A stretch of 29,751 nucleotides of DNA, from assembly GCA_023140095.1 (NCBI GenBank), contig JAGLMJ010000003.1, forward strand, positions 1 to 29,751, read 5' to 3'. The notes beneath the pieces are model-generated. The model made no database searches. It worked only from the letters and a program-made list of their open reading frames with translations, and had not been told where the DNA came from. Made by a program: the position numbers and the translations under genes. This DNA is from Candidatus Omnitrophota bacterium (lineage in GTDB: Bacteria; Omnitrophota; Koll11; Zapsychrales; Zapsychraceae). Shown here piece after piece: positions 17,320-25,723 of this stretch; the stretch's first letter is position 1; every line of letters starts with the position of its first letter.

Positions 17320-17489
17320 CGAACTAATTTTGGTACCCGCTGGGTACCCAGTGTGTGCATAAAAAGGGAAAACAGTAAGAAGCGAGAGAGAAATAAAAGT
17401 TATACAACTATATGCAATGTATAGTGATATAGAAAATCAGCAACCATCAGAGAACACCCTTAAAAACGTCAAATCCTGCTCCTCCTGTC

Positions 17490-17517
17490 ACAGGGTCAAA
17501 TCCTGTCCCCGCAACCA
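17490..17517 (+). other. tRNA-fMet-like 3' end, possible attachment site remnant
   Basis: The sequence ACAGG-GTCAAAT-CCTGT forms a 5-bp T-arm with a 7-nt loop. CCCCGCA, discriminator A and CCA follow directly, exactly as in the 3' end of initiator tRNAs (CCCCGCAACCA). The usual TTCAAAT loop is GTCAAAT here. No anticodon or D arm lies upstream, only a second GTCAAATCCTG at 17469-17479. A bare tRNA 3' end near a tyrosine recombinase is the usual scar of integration into a tRNA gene. The 170 bp upstream hold only a 12-bp palindrome at 17340-17351. Confidence 0.55.
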
Positions 17518-17531
17518 ACGTAACAAGAAGA

Positions 17532-17569
17532 GAGTCAATACTTTATAGTGTAGTGTTGGCTCTTTTTTT
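17532..17569 (+). terminator. Intrinsic terminator after the tRNA-like fragment
   Basis: A 10-bp stem (17532-17541 with 17553-17562, two G-U pairs) and an 11-nt loop are followed by seven T (17563-17569). It would terminate either the tacAT transcript or, originally, the tRNA transcript. Confidence 0.75.
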
Positions 17570-17586
17570 AAAGATAAATAAAGGAA

Positions 17587-17910
17587 TAAAGGGGACAGCG
17601 ACCTTTTTATTATTGACAAGATATTGCTCACAGCATAGAATTGAAGCACCAAGATAAGCCCGAATTGTTATACCTCATGAAGCCCACAATGTCACCCGGG
17701 GGGGCAATTACCACATGGATGTTTTTGGTTGGACCATTTACGGGAGAATGATGTAGAGGTAAACGATGAGATATGAAAGAAGACAGTGCGAGGATTGGTG
17801 GTGGGGAAGGATGATTTTGTGGCCGTGCTGGAAAAGCGCTTGAAACGTTCATTAGCATGTCGGAAATGGGGAAGACCGAAGACGGCATAAAAAGGTCGCT
17901 GTCCCCTTTA
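17587..17910. mobile_element. 324-bp deletion derivative of a REP-type Y1 transposon
   Basis: The ends (17587-17610 and 17887-17910) are perfect 24-bp inverted repeats containing GGGGACAGCGACC. Inside, one frame reads ARIVIPHEAHNVTRGGNYHM then DVF (about 17656-17723), which matches the N-terminal R-I-V-x-P-x-x-x-H-x-V-T-x-R-G-N block of IS200-like Y1 transposases. Then comes the C-terminal block GLVVGKDDFVAVLEKRLKR and WGRPKTA (17764-17892). The whole middle of the gene, including the catalytic tyrosine region, is deleted, and the second block has an in-frame TGA at 17776-17778. It is a non-autonomous, MITE-like remnant. Confidence 0.75.
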
Positions 17911-17913
17911 CCC
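17764..17913. repeat. 150-bp direct repeat, copy 2 (partner at 15058-15207)
   Basis: It aligns end to end with 15058-15207 without gaps and with 3 mismatches, about 2.7 kb apart and in the same orientation. The two copies bracket the recombinase fragment, the tacAT operon and the tRNA-like scar, so recombination between them would excise that segment. Confidence 0.9.
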
Positions 17914-17958
17914 TTTACTAGTGTTACTCCGCAGCATCTTATATAGTCCTTATATAGC

Positions 17959-18129
17959 ATGATAAATCCAAGCACGACAAACAGGAAGTTGCTCAAGACG
18001 GGGAATTACACGTACATGCTGACGCTGCCGAAGGAGTGGGTGAAGGTGCTCAAGTGGCGGGCGAAGCAGATGGTGACCCTTGAACTTAAGGACGGGCACA
18101 TTGTCATTAAAGATTCGGAAAATAAATAA
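17959..18129 (+). CDS. AbrB/SpoVT-like small DNA-binding protein
   Basis: A 56-codon gene, translated by hand: MINPSTTNRKLLKTGNYTYM, then LTLPKEWVKVLKWRAKQMV and TLELKDGHIVIKDSENK. The pattern R-K-L-x-x-x-G-x-x-x-x-x-x-L-P-K-x-W-x-x-x-L, a short linker and x-V-x-L-E-x-x-D-G-x-I-x-I is that of the swapped-hairpin AbrB/MazE fold, used by antitoxins and transition-state regulators. No strong ribosome-binding site precedes it. The stop codon lies inside the AAGGAGG Shine-Dalgarno of the nuclease-like gene that starts 10 bp downstream, so the two are likely coupled. It could be an antitoxin or autoregulator for that gene. Confidence 0.75.
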   Translation: MINPSTTNRKLLKTGNYTYMLTLPKEWVKVLKWRAKQMVTLELKDGHIVIKDSENK

Positions 18130-18139
18130 GGAGGTGCCG

Positions 18140-18974
18140 ATGGCGACAAAAACCGTTTTAACCGCAGCACGTTACTCGAAGCTGTTGACAGACATCCGCA
18201 AGATTATCGAGGGGGGGGAAGGCACGGGCCACGCGGGCGGCTCACGCGGAAATTCTTCTCGCCTATTGGCAGGTTGGCGGGCGGTTGACTCAAGAAAAGC
18301 TTACTGAAAATGCCGGTTACGGGGACGCGGTCCTGGAGGATTTGACCGATGAACTCGGCATTGAATACACAGCATTGACCCGGTGTATTTCTTTTTTTCA
18401 GACATACAAAGTTGCTCCTAGTGGCAAGAATCTATCTTGGTCCCATTACAGGGAGCTGCTTCCTGTCAAAAATGACATGCAACGGCAATGGTATGAAGGG
18501 CTGGCTGAAGATGAAGGGCTGAATGTCGCGCGGCTGACCAGGGCGATCAAGGACGACCGCTACGGCTGGTCCCGCGGGAACAAGGGCAAAACGCGTGCGG
18601 ATGTGACGCTCAAGCGGCCGACGGAGGCGACGTACGTGTACAAGGCGGTCGTCGAGCGCGTTATCGACGGGGATACGTTGCTGTTGCGCATCGATCTGGG
18701 GTTCCAGGTCTGGAAGGAGCAGCGCGTGCGGCTGGCCGGCATCGACACGCCGGCGATGGATGAACCGAAGGGCAAGGAAGCCTACACGTTCGTCCTCAAC
18801 CAGTTGGCTAAAGCGGATTTTGTCATGGTCAAGACTAACAAAATCGACATCTACGGGCGGTACGTCGGGCACATCTTTTACTCGCTTAAGGGGAGCGGCA
18901 AGGATGAAACCTTCGCCAAAGGGCGGTATTTGAACCAAGAGTTGGTCCAGAAGAAATTAGCCGGAGCATTCTAG
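18140..18974 (+). pseudogene. DUF1016 N-terminal domain fused to a staphylococcal-nuclease-like domain, frameshifted at a G8 run
   Basis: The ATG at 18140 follows AAGGAGG (18128-18134) and encodes MATKTVLTAARYSKLLTDIR then KIIEGG. At eight consecutive G (18211-18218) the frame is lost. Reading seven G instead continues as KARATRAAHAEILLAYWQVG and joins the long downstream frame to 18974. The corrected protein is about 277 residues. A DUF1016_N domain (GYGDAVLEDLTDEL, LSWSHYRELLPVKN) occupies about 1-150. An SNase/thermonuclease domain (VIDGDTLLLRIDLG, RVRLAGIDTP, DIYGRYVG) occupies about 165-275. The Asp of DGDT, the Arg of RVRL and the Arg of YGR are present. The usual Glu after DTP/DAP is Ala (DTPAMDE), so nuclease activity is doubtful. 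The run may be a sequencing error, a true mutation or a slippage switch. Confidence 0.75.
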
Positions 18975-19102
18975 AATTCCTGGATGCTGATATCCTGAAA
19001 AGTTTTGGCCGGGCTATTGCCCATGAGCTCGCCCTTGTGATCAGGGGGCCTCTTGAAGTCTGTATCCTTAAGTAAATAAAGGGATTTGGGCCCAGAAAAA
19101 TC

Positions 19103-19131
19103 TTGACAAAAATATGCGACAGTTGTATATT
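19103..19131 (+). promoter_or_regulatory. Near-consensus sigma70 promoter of the glutamine synthetase leader
   Basis: A perfect TTGACA (19103-19108), a 17-nt spacer and TATATT (19126-19131). Transcription would start at about 19137-19139, a few nucleotides before the first antitermination hairpin at 19144, leaving a leader of about 240 nt before the coding region. The sequence 18975-19102 between the nuclease-like gene and this promoter shows nothing I can assign. Confidence 0.8.
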
Positions 19132-19143
19132 CATCTATCTTCA

Positions 19144-19228
19144 CTTTAAGGCAAAGATGTCTTTAAAGGGATTGGTGGTGTGTTAAAAGAGATGTTCCGG
19201 TATTATAAAGTAAGGGCATTGAGGTCCT
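19144..19228 (+). promoter_or_regulatory. ANTAR-type dual-hexaloop antitermination RNA
   Basis: Hairpin P1 (19144-19168) pairs CTTTAAGGC with GTCTTTAAAG (nine pairs, one bulged U) around the 6-nt loop AAAGAT. Hairpin P2 (19213-19228) pairs AGGGC with GTCCT around the 6-nt loop ATTGAG. Both loops have A at position 1 and G at position 4, the recognition rule of ANTAR-bound leaders. The 3' strand of P2 (19224-19228) is also the first five bases of the terminator's 5' strand, so P2 and the terminator exclude each other. The 44-nt linker between P1 and P2 is longer than I would expect for the family. The cognate protein is probably the GAF-ANTAR regulator at 13684-14922. Confidence 0.75.
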
Positions 19229-19266
19229 CTTCAGCAAGGGTAAAACTGCGCGAAGAGGATTTTTTA
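19224..19266 (+). terminator. Leader terminator (attenuator) upstream of glutamine synthetase
   Basis: The stem TCCTCTTC (19225-19232) pairs with GAAGAGGA (19252-19259), with a further inner GCA/TGC pairing, and is followed by TTTTTT (19260-19265). It stands about 114 bp before the coding region, so by default it should stop transcription unless the overlapping P2 hairpin forms. Confidence 0.85.
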
Positions 19267-19379
19267 TTAGAATTTCCCCTTTGTGGCCTTCCGGAATAGG
19301 CTTTTTTCCAAGAAAGACACGGTGCCTGGGATAATCAGGCGGACAGTACAAAGCCGATTTGAGAAAAGGGGAGAAAATA

Positions 19380-21530
19380 ATGAGAACGAGAATAAGTGAA
19401 ATTGATATTTTAAACATCGGAGGGAAACAAATGATGACAACTGAAAGCGAACAGAAAACAGTTGCGGATTATTATGGAGATAATGTTTTTGGGCTTAAGG
19501 TCATGCGTAATTATCTTTCGGAAAAAGCCTATAAATCGTTAAGCGAAGCGATCAAAAATAGCGGTTCGCTAGACCCGAGCATTGCTGATGAAGTCGCAGA
19601 GGCGATGAAAAACTGGGCGGTCGCGAAAGGGGCCACGCACTACACGCATTGGTTTCAGCCGCTGACCGGTTTAACCGCTGAGAAGCATGATTCTTTTATC
19701 GAGTTAGACGGCGAAGGTGGTGTTATCCTGGAATTCTCTGGTGACGCGCTTATCCAGGGGGAACCGGATGCGTCCAGTTTTCCATCGGGAGGTCTCCGTC
19801 CTACGTTCGAAGCCCGCGGATATACCGGCTGGGATCCGACGAGCCCGGCGTTCGTTAAGGAAGGAGCGCACGGGGCGACTCTGTGTATCCCGACGTATTT
19901 CGTCGGATGGAACGGAGAGGCTTTGGATAAGAAGACGCCGTTGCTCAGATCAATGAAATCCATTTCCAGGCAAGTGAAACGGTTAGCGAAAGTCCTTGGC
20001 ATCAAAACGACCCAGAATGCTTTCTCTACGCTGGGAGGCGAACAGGAATATTTCTTAATTGATAGAGACTTCTATAATCAGAGGATCGATCTTGTTCAGA
20101 CAGGCCGCACGCTTTTCGGGAAAGAGCCCGCCAAGCACCAGCAGATGGCGGACCATTATTTCGGGGCCATCAAAGAGCGCGTGATCGGTTTTATGGAGGA
20201 TCTTGACCGTGAGATGTGGAAGCTCGGCGCGCCTCTTAAAACACGTCACAATGAGGTGGCTCCCGGACAGTATGAGGTTGCTCCGATCTTTGAGAACCAG
20301 AACTTGGCCGTCGATCACAATATGCTTACGATGGAAGTGATGCAGAAAGTTGCCAAACGGCACGGGTTAGTGTGTCTGCTGCATGAGAAACCGTTCGCCG
20401 GTATTAACGGGTCCGGGAAACATTGCAACTGGTCCGTGACCGGCCCGGATGGAAAGAATTGGCTATCTCCCGGTGACAATCCTCATGAAAGCGAACGGTT
20501 CTTGATCATGCTTTGCGCTGTCATCAAAGCCGTTGATGAACATGCCGCTTTACTACGGGCTTCTGTAGCGTCGGCCGGCAATGATCATCGTTTAGGTTCC
20601 CATGAGGCTCCGCCCGCGATCATCTCGATCTATCTTGGGGAGCAACTCAATGATATCATCGATCAGATCGAAAAAGGATCCGGCGTTAAAAGTTCAAAAA
20701 AGGGCGGAATATTAAAGGTCGGGGTTGATTCTTTACCCGCATTGCCGCGGCATGCCTCTGACCGAAACAGGACGTCACCCTTTGCTTTTACAGGGTCGAA
20801 GTTCGAGTTCCGCGCGGTCGGTTCCGCGGCGAGCCTGTCAGGGCCCAATGTTGTGATCAATACGATCGTCGCCGGAACGCTGGATGAGATCTGCACGAAA
20901 TTGGAAGCAGCCAAGAAATCCAACAAAAATGTCAATAAGGCTGTTGGGCAGATCCTTCAGGATATTATCAAAAAGCATAAGAGGATTATTTTCAACGGGG
21001 ACAATTATACCGACGCTTGGGTGAAAGAAGCCAAGAAAAGAGGATTGCCCAATTTGAAAACGACTCCCGAAGCGCTGAAAGCGATCAAAGATCCGGCTGT
21101 TGTTAAATTGTTCGAAAAACAGAAGGTTCTGACCAAGACGGAATTGATTTCAAGGCACGACGTTTACATGGAAACCTATGAAACGATCATCCGTTATGAA
21201 GCGAGGCTTGCCGCGGATATGGCTAAGACGACGATCGTTCCGGTTGCAATGGATTATCAGATCGAGTTGGCCGAGATGATCAAGAGCGTCGAGAGCATTA
21301 ACAAAACAAAGTCAACCGCGAGCCGGAAACTTCTTAAGGATGTTTCTAAAGAGACTGAAAAGGCGATCATGGCTGTCAGCAGCCTTGAAGCGGCGCTGAA
21401 GGGCGATTCTGTCCAGAAAATGAAATCAGGCATGGAATCCTTACGTGAAATTATTGATGCGTTAGAAGGTCTGGTCCCGGCAGATAGCTGGCCACTCCCT
21501 TGCTACGCCGAGATGCTTTTTATAACTTAG
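19380..21530 (+). CDS. glnN: Glutamine synthetase, type III
   Basis: A 716-residue enzyme of the large GSIII class (other GS types are about 450 residues). Family motifs include GATHYTHWFQPLTGLTAEKHDSF, GWDPTSPAFV, GGEQEYFLIDRDFY (metal-binding Glu), KTRHNEVAPGQYEVAPIFEN, FAGINGSGKHCNWSV and NRTSPFAFTGSKFEFRAVGS. It makes glutamine from glutamate, ammonia and ATP in the cytoplasm. ATG 19380 with GGGAG 7 nt upstream is preferred because GSIII proteins have a similar N-terminal extension. ATG 19431, behind GGAGGG, is the alternative. Expression is probably set by the ANTAR antitermination leader, in keeping with nitrogen control. Confidence 0.95.
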   Translation: MRTRISEIDILNIGGKQMMTTESEQKTVADYYGDNVFGLKVMRNYLSEKAYKSLSEAIKNSGSLDPSIADEVAEAMKNWAVAKGATHYTHWFQPLTGLTAEKHDSFIELDGEGGVILEFSGDALIQGEPDASSFPSGGLRPTFEARGYTGWDPTSPAFVKEGAHGATLCIPTYFVGWNGEALDKKTPLLRSMKSISRQVKRLAKVLGIKTTQNAFSTLGGEQEYFLIDRDFYNQRIDLVQTGRTLFGKEPAKHQQMADHYFGAIKERVIGFMEDLDREMWKLGAPLKTRHNEVAPGQYEVAPIFENQNLAVDHNMLTMEVMQKVAKRHGLVCLLHEKPFAGINGSGKHCNWSVTGPDGKNWLSPGDNPHESERFLIMLCAVIKAVDEHAALLRASVASAGNDHRLGSHEAPPAIISIYLGEQLNDIIDQIEKGSGVKSSKKGGILKVGVDSLPALPRHASDRNRTSPFAFTGSKFEFRAVGSAASLSGPNVVINTIVAGTLDEICTKLEAAKKSNKNVNKAVGQILQDIIKKHKRIIFNGDNYTDAWVKEAKKRGLPNLKTTPEALKAIKDPAVVKLFEKQKVLTKTELISRHDVYMETYETIIRYEARLAADMAKTTIVPVAMDYQIELAEMIKSVESINKTKSTASRKLLKDVSKETEKAIMAVSSLEAALKGDSVQKMKSGMESLREIIDALEGLVPADSWPLPCYAEMLFIT

Positions 21531-21536
21531 GCTTAA

Positions 21537-21632
21537 TATAGTATTCGCAAAACAAATTCGTTAGTTTTGAAGGGGCCTTTTCGTCTAAAGATAAAGTTTG
21601 AAAAGTCACGGATTTATATTGCGAATACTATA
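21537..21632. repeat. 96-bp element with 14-bp perfect inverted repeats
   Basis: TATAGTATTCGCAA (21537-21550) is exactly inverted at 21619-21632. The ends are TA dinucleotides, as for mariner/IS630-type insertions, but no longer target duplication is visible. It begins 7 bp after the glutamine synthetase stop and ends where homology to an amidotransferase gene begins, so it marks the breakpoint of that truncated gene. Confidence 0.65.
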
Positions 21633-22085
21633 GATAGAATAGACTGGGAACGATCCCCGTTCCTTAAAGATGAACACGTGTTCTTAAAAAAAGTAGTCGC
21701 GCAAGAGATCCCGTTCATCGGGATCTGTTTAGGGTCCCAGTTGCTGGCGAAGGCCTGCGGGGCGGAGGTGAGGCGGTCTCCCGGGAAAGAGATCGGGTTC
21801 TATCTGGTCCGGTTCACGGGAGAAGGGATCGGGGATCCTTTATTCGACGGTCTTGCGGAGCAAGCGGATGTTTTTCAGTGGCATGAAGATATGTCAGATC
21901 TTCCGTCAGGCGCGCAGCTTCTGGCATCTTCGCGGGGATGTCCACATCAGGTGTTTAGAGTCGGAGCTGTCGCTTACGGATTGCAGTTTCACATTGAGAT
22001 CACCGAACCTACGATCAATAAATGGACAGACAACAATTTTCTGAAGATCATATACGATCGCAAAAACAAGAACGCATGTGTTTAG
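21633..22085 (+). pseudogene. Class I glutamine amidotransferase, 5'-truncated
   Basis: The frame reads ERSPFLKDEHVFLKKVVAQE, then PFIGICLGSQLLAKACG with the nucleophile Cys, GKEIGFYLVRFTGEG, FQWHEDMSDLPSGAQLLASS and YGLQFHIEIT, which supplies the catalytic His and Glu. These match the GMP-synthase-like stand-alone GATase1 family through to its C-terminus. The first roughly 60 residues (the first strand and the GGPM-type loop) are absent. Upstream lies the inverted-repeat element, and the only start there is a TTG at 21567 inside that element. The catalytic triad survives, but folding without the first strands is doubtful. It ends 13 bp before nadE. Confidence 0.8.
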
Positions 22086-22098
22086 GGGGAAGGATCCT

Positions 22099-23778
22099 AT
22101 GATCAGGATCGCGGCAGCCCAAATTAATTCTACGGTAGGCGACCTTGCCGGTAACAGGGAGAAGATCGCCGAGAACATCCGTCGGGCAAAAGAGCAGGAC
22201 GCGGATATTGTCGTTTTTTCGGAACTGACGGTTTGCGGATATCCGCCCGAGGATCTCCTCTATAAAGATCATTTTGTCCGGGAGAATATAAAAATTTTGC
22301 GTTCTTTGATAAAAGAAACCGCAGGGATAACGGCTATTGTCGGGTTTACGGACAGGGACAAAAACAAGAGGCTGTATAATGCCGCTGCGGTCATTTGCAA
22401 TAAGCGGCTCAAAGGCATTTACCGGAAAGAAGAGCTTCCTAACTACGGTGTTTTTGACGAAAAAAGATATTTTGAGCAGGGAAAGAACAACAAGATCTTT
22501 TCGATCGGCAAAAAATATTTTGGCGTCAGCATTTGTGAAGATATGTGGGTCGATAAGGGAGTATGCCAAAGGCAAGCGCGCGCGGGAGCCCGACTGTTGA
22601 TCAATCTTTCGGCTTCGCCTTATGATGTCGGCAAGCTCAAAGAAAGAGAGAAGCTTTTGAAAAAGCGCGCCAAGAAGGAAAAGGTGTTTGTCTGTTACGT
22701 GAACCTTGTCGGCGGGCAGGATGAACTTGTGTTTGACGGCGGCAGCCTCATTGTCGACCCTCACGGCGAGACCATTGCCTCCGGAAAACAGTTTTGTGAA
22801 GACCTGATCATTGCCGATATCAACATAGGCTCTTCACGGGCAAAGAGGGCGCGCGCATCGAAGATTATTTCGATCAGCCAAGGGCGGCCTAAGGAAAAAC
22901 AGCCGATAAAAAAACATTTGTCTAAGCGGCTAAGCCAAGACGAGCGCATTTATCAGGCATTGGTTTTGGGAACGCGCGATTATGCCCGGAAAAACGAGTT
23001 TCAAAAAGCTGTTTTAGGGTTAAGCGGCGGTATTGATTCCGCGCTTGTTGCGGCCATTGCCGTCGACGCATTGGGCAAAGATAATGTGATCGGCGTGACG
23101 ATGCCGTCGCGGTATACCTCGAAGGGGACCAGGACGGATGCCACAAGGCTGGCAGATAATTTAGGCATTCAGCTGATCGAATCCCCGATCGAGAGGATAT
23201 TTAAGGTCTATTTATTCGAACTGGAGAATAAATTGAAGGGGACGGAATTCGGATTGGCTGAGGAGAATCTCCAGGCCAGGATCCGGGGAGACATTCTCAT
23301 GACCCTGTCGAATAAATATGGATGGTTGGTCTTAACGACGGGGAATAAAAGTGAGGTTGCGGTAGGTTATTGCACGCTGTACGGGGATATGACCGGCGGC
23401 TTTGCGGTGATCAAGGATGTGCCGAAGACCAAAGTTTATGATCTGGCGCGGCTCAGGAATCTCAAAGGCAAGAACGTGATCCCGGTGAGTATTTTGAAAA
23501 GAGCGCCGTCGGCTGAGCTCCGGGCAAATCAAAAAGATCAGGACAGTCTGCCTCCCTATGATGTCTTGGATGAAATGATCAAGGAGTATATCGAGAAACA
23601 TTGGTCGCTTGGAAAAATGGCCCGCACAAACGATCTTGATCTTGTCAAGGAGGTCATAAAAATGATCGACCACAGCGAATATAAGCGCCGGCAGGCCCCG
23701 CCGGGGATCAAGATAACGCCCCGGGCTTTCGGAAAGGACTGGCGGCTTCCGATCACGAACAGATATAAAGAGGAATGA
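22099..23778 (+). CDS. nadE: Glutamine-dependent NAD+ synthase
   Basis: A 559-residue two-domain enzyme. The N-terminal nitrilase-type glutaminase domain has its catalytic Glu in VFSELTVCGYPP (E42), Lys in YRKEELPNYGVFDE and Cys in SICEDMW. The C-terminal NAD synthase domain has the ATP pyrophosphatase loop LSGGIDSALV (residues 308-317), TMPSRYTS and LTTGNKSEVAVGYCTLYGDM. It amidates deamido-NAD+ using glutamine-derived ammonia. The ATG at 22099 is chosen because GGGGGAAGGA lies just upstream and the next sequence MIRIAAAQIN is the conserved start; a GTG at 22078 would add only seven residues. Glutamine use fits its place after glutamine synthetase. Confidence 0.96.
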   Translation: MIRIAAAQINSTVGDLAGNREKIAENIRRAKEQDADIVVFSELTVCGYPPEDLLYKDHFVRENIKILRSLIKETAGITAIVGFTDRDKNKRLYNAAAVICNKRLKGIYRKEELPNYGVFDEKRYFEQGKNNKIFSIGKKYFGVSICEDMWVDKGVCQRQARAGARLLINLSASPYDVGKLKEREKLLKKRAKKEKVFVCYVNLVGGQDELVFDGGSLIVDPHGETIASGKQFCEDLIIADINIGSSRAKRARASKIISISQGRPKEKQPIKKHLSKRLSQDERIYQALVLGTRDYARKNEFQKAVLGLSGGIDSALVAAIAVDALGKDNVIGVTMPSRYTSKGTRTDATRLADNLGIQLIESPIERIFKVYLFELENKLKGTEFGLAEENLQARIRGDILMTLSNKYGWLVLTTGNKSEVAVGYCTLYGDMTGGFAVIKDVPKTKVYDLARLRNLKGKNVIPVSILKRAPSAELRANQKDQDSLPPYDVLDEMIKEYIEKHWSLGKMARTNDLDLVKEVIKMIDHSEYKRRQAPPGIKITPRAFGKDWRLPITNRYKEE

Positions 23779-23831
23779 CAGAGACTAAGTGCAGGTCTCA
23801 GAACATAGTAGCAGAGGATCTGAGAAACTGA

Positions 23832-25271
<1,440 letters not shown>

Positions 25272-25311
25272 TCGCGAAGGCGCATCACTTCTTAGAAGCG
25301 ATCTAAGACAA

Positions 25312-25363
25312 ATAAGCATAAAGGAGTTGAATGGGTATGATCATTTGACTCCTTTATGCTTAT
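25312..25363. repeat. 52-bp element with 16-bp perfect inverted repeats
   Basis: ATAAGCATAAAGGAGT (25312-25327) is exactly inverted at 25348-25363, with a 20-nt loop. It begins 41 bp after the gdhA stop. The lack of a U-tract argues against a normal terminator. The right arm abuts the start of homology of the gltD fragment. Confidence 0.65.
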
Positions 25364-25642
25364 AAAGAGATCGAGGTTGACTTTGTTTTCCTGGCCATGG
25401 GATTCCTCGGCCTGGTTCAAAGCGGCCTGATCGAAGAATTGGGCGTCGACCTTGATGCGCGCGGCAATGTCAATGCCGACCAAAACAAAATGACAAATAT
25501 CCCCGGTGTTTTTACCGCTGGCGACATGACCCGCGGGCAGTCGCTGGTCGTCTGGGCGATCCACGAAGGGCGCCAGGCAGCCGCTGGCGTCCACGAGCAT
25601 CTCTCCCGCGGGGAGTCTGAGCAGGCTTTCTTTCCCGAATAA
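25364..25642 (+). pseudogene. gltD: Glutamate synthase small subunit (gltD), C-terminal fragment
   Basis: The frame reads KEIEVDFVFLAMGFLGLVQ, then the C-terminal FAD-binding block VFTAGDMTRGQSLVVWAIHE, GRQAAAGVHEHL and the stop. This is the last fifth of GltD (family length about 480 residues). An in-frame stop at 25346-25348 and the inverted-repeat element remove everything upstream, including the Fe-S and NADPH domains. The ATG at 25397 is an internal Met of LAMGF. No glutamate synthase large subunit is in the window. It is most likely a relic left by a deletion ending at the element. Confidence 0.88.
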
Positions 25643-25723
25643 ACTTTAAGTTACGTTTACAGCATTTCTTTTTTCCTTTATAATTAGAGCCATACCGCCG
25701 ATCGCACGGCTTTTAAAGGCTCC

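Noticed and set aside
17628..17996. Minus-strand open frame of 122 codons in the transposon remnant
   Set aside because: It is antisense to the Y1 transposase fragments; a similar antisense frame appears over copy 1 (14997-15182), so it is a by-product of the repeat.
18975..19080. Possible short coding tail after the SNase gene (LDADILKSFGRAIAHELALV)
   Set aside because: It is in a different frame from the SNase domain and has no start or ribosome-binding site. I recognise no homology for it.
23796..23825. Hairpin TCTCAGA/TCTGAGA between nadE and gdhA
   Set aside because: The stem is only 7 bp with a 16-nt loop, and it has no U-tract. It lacks a hexaloop of the ANTAR type, so no regulatory call is justified.
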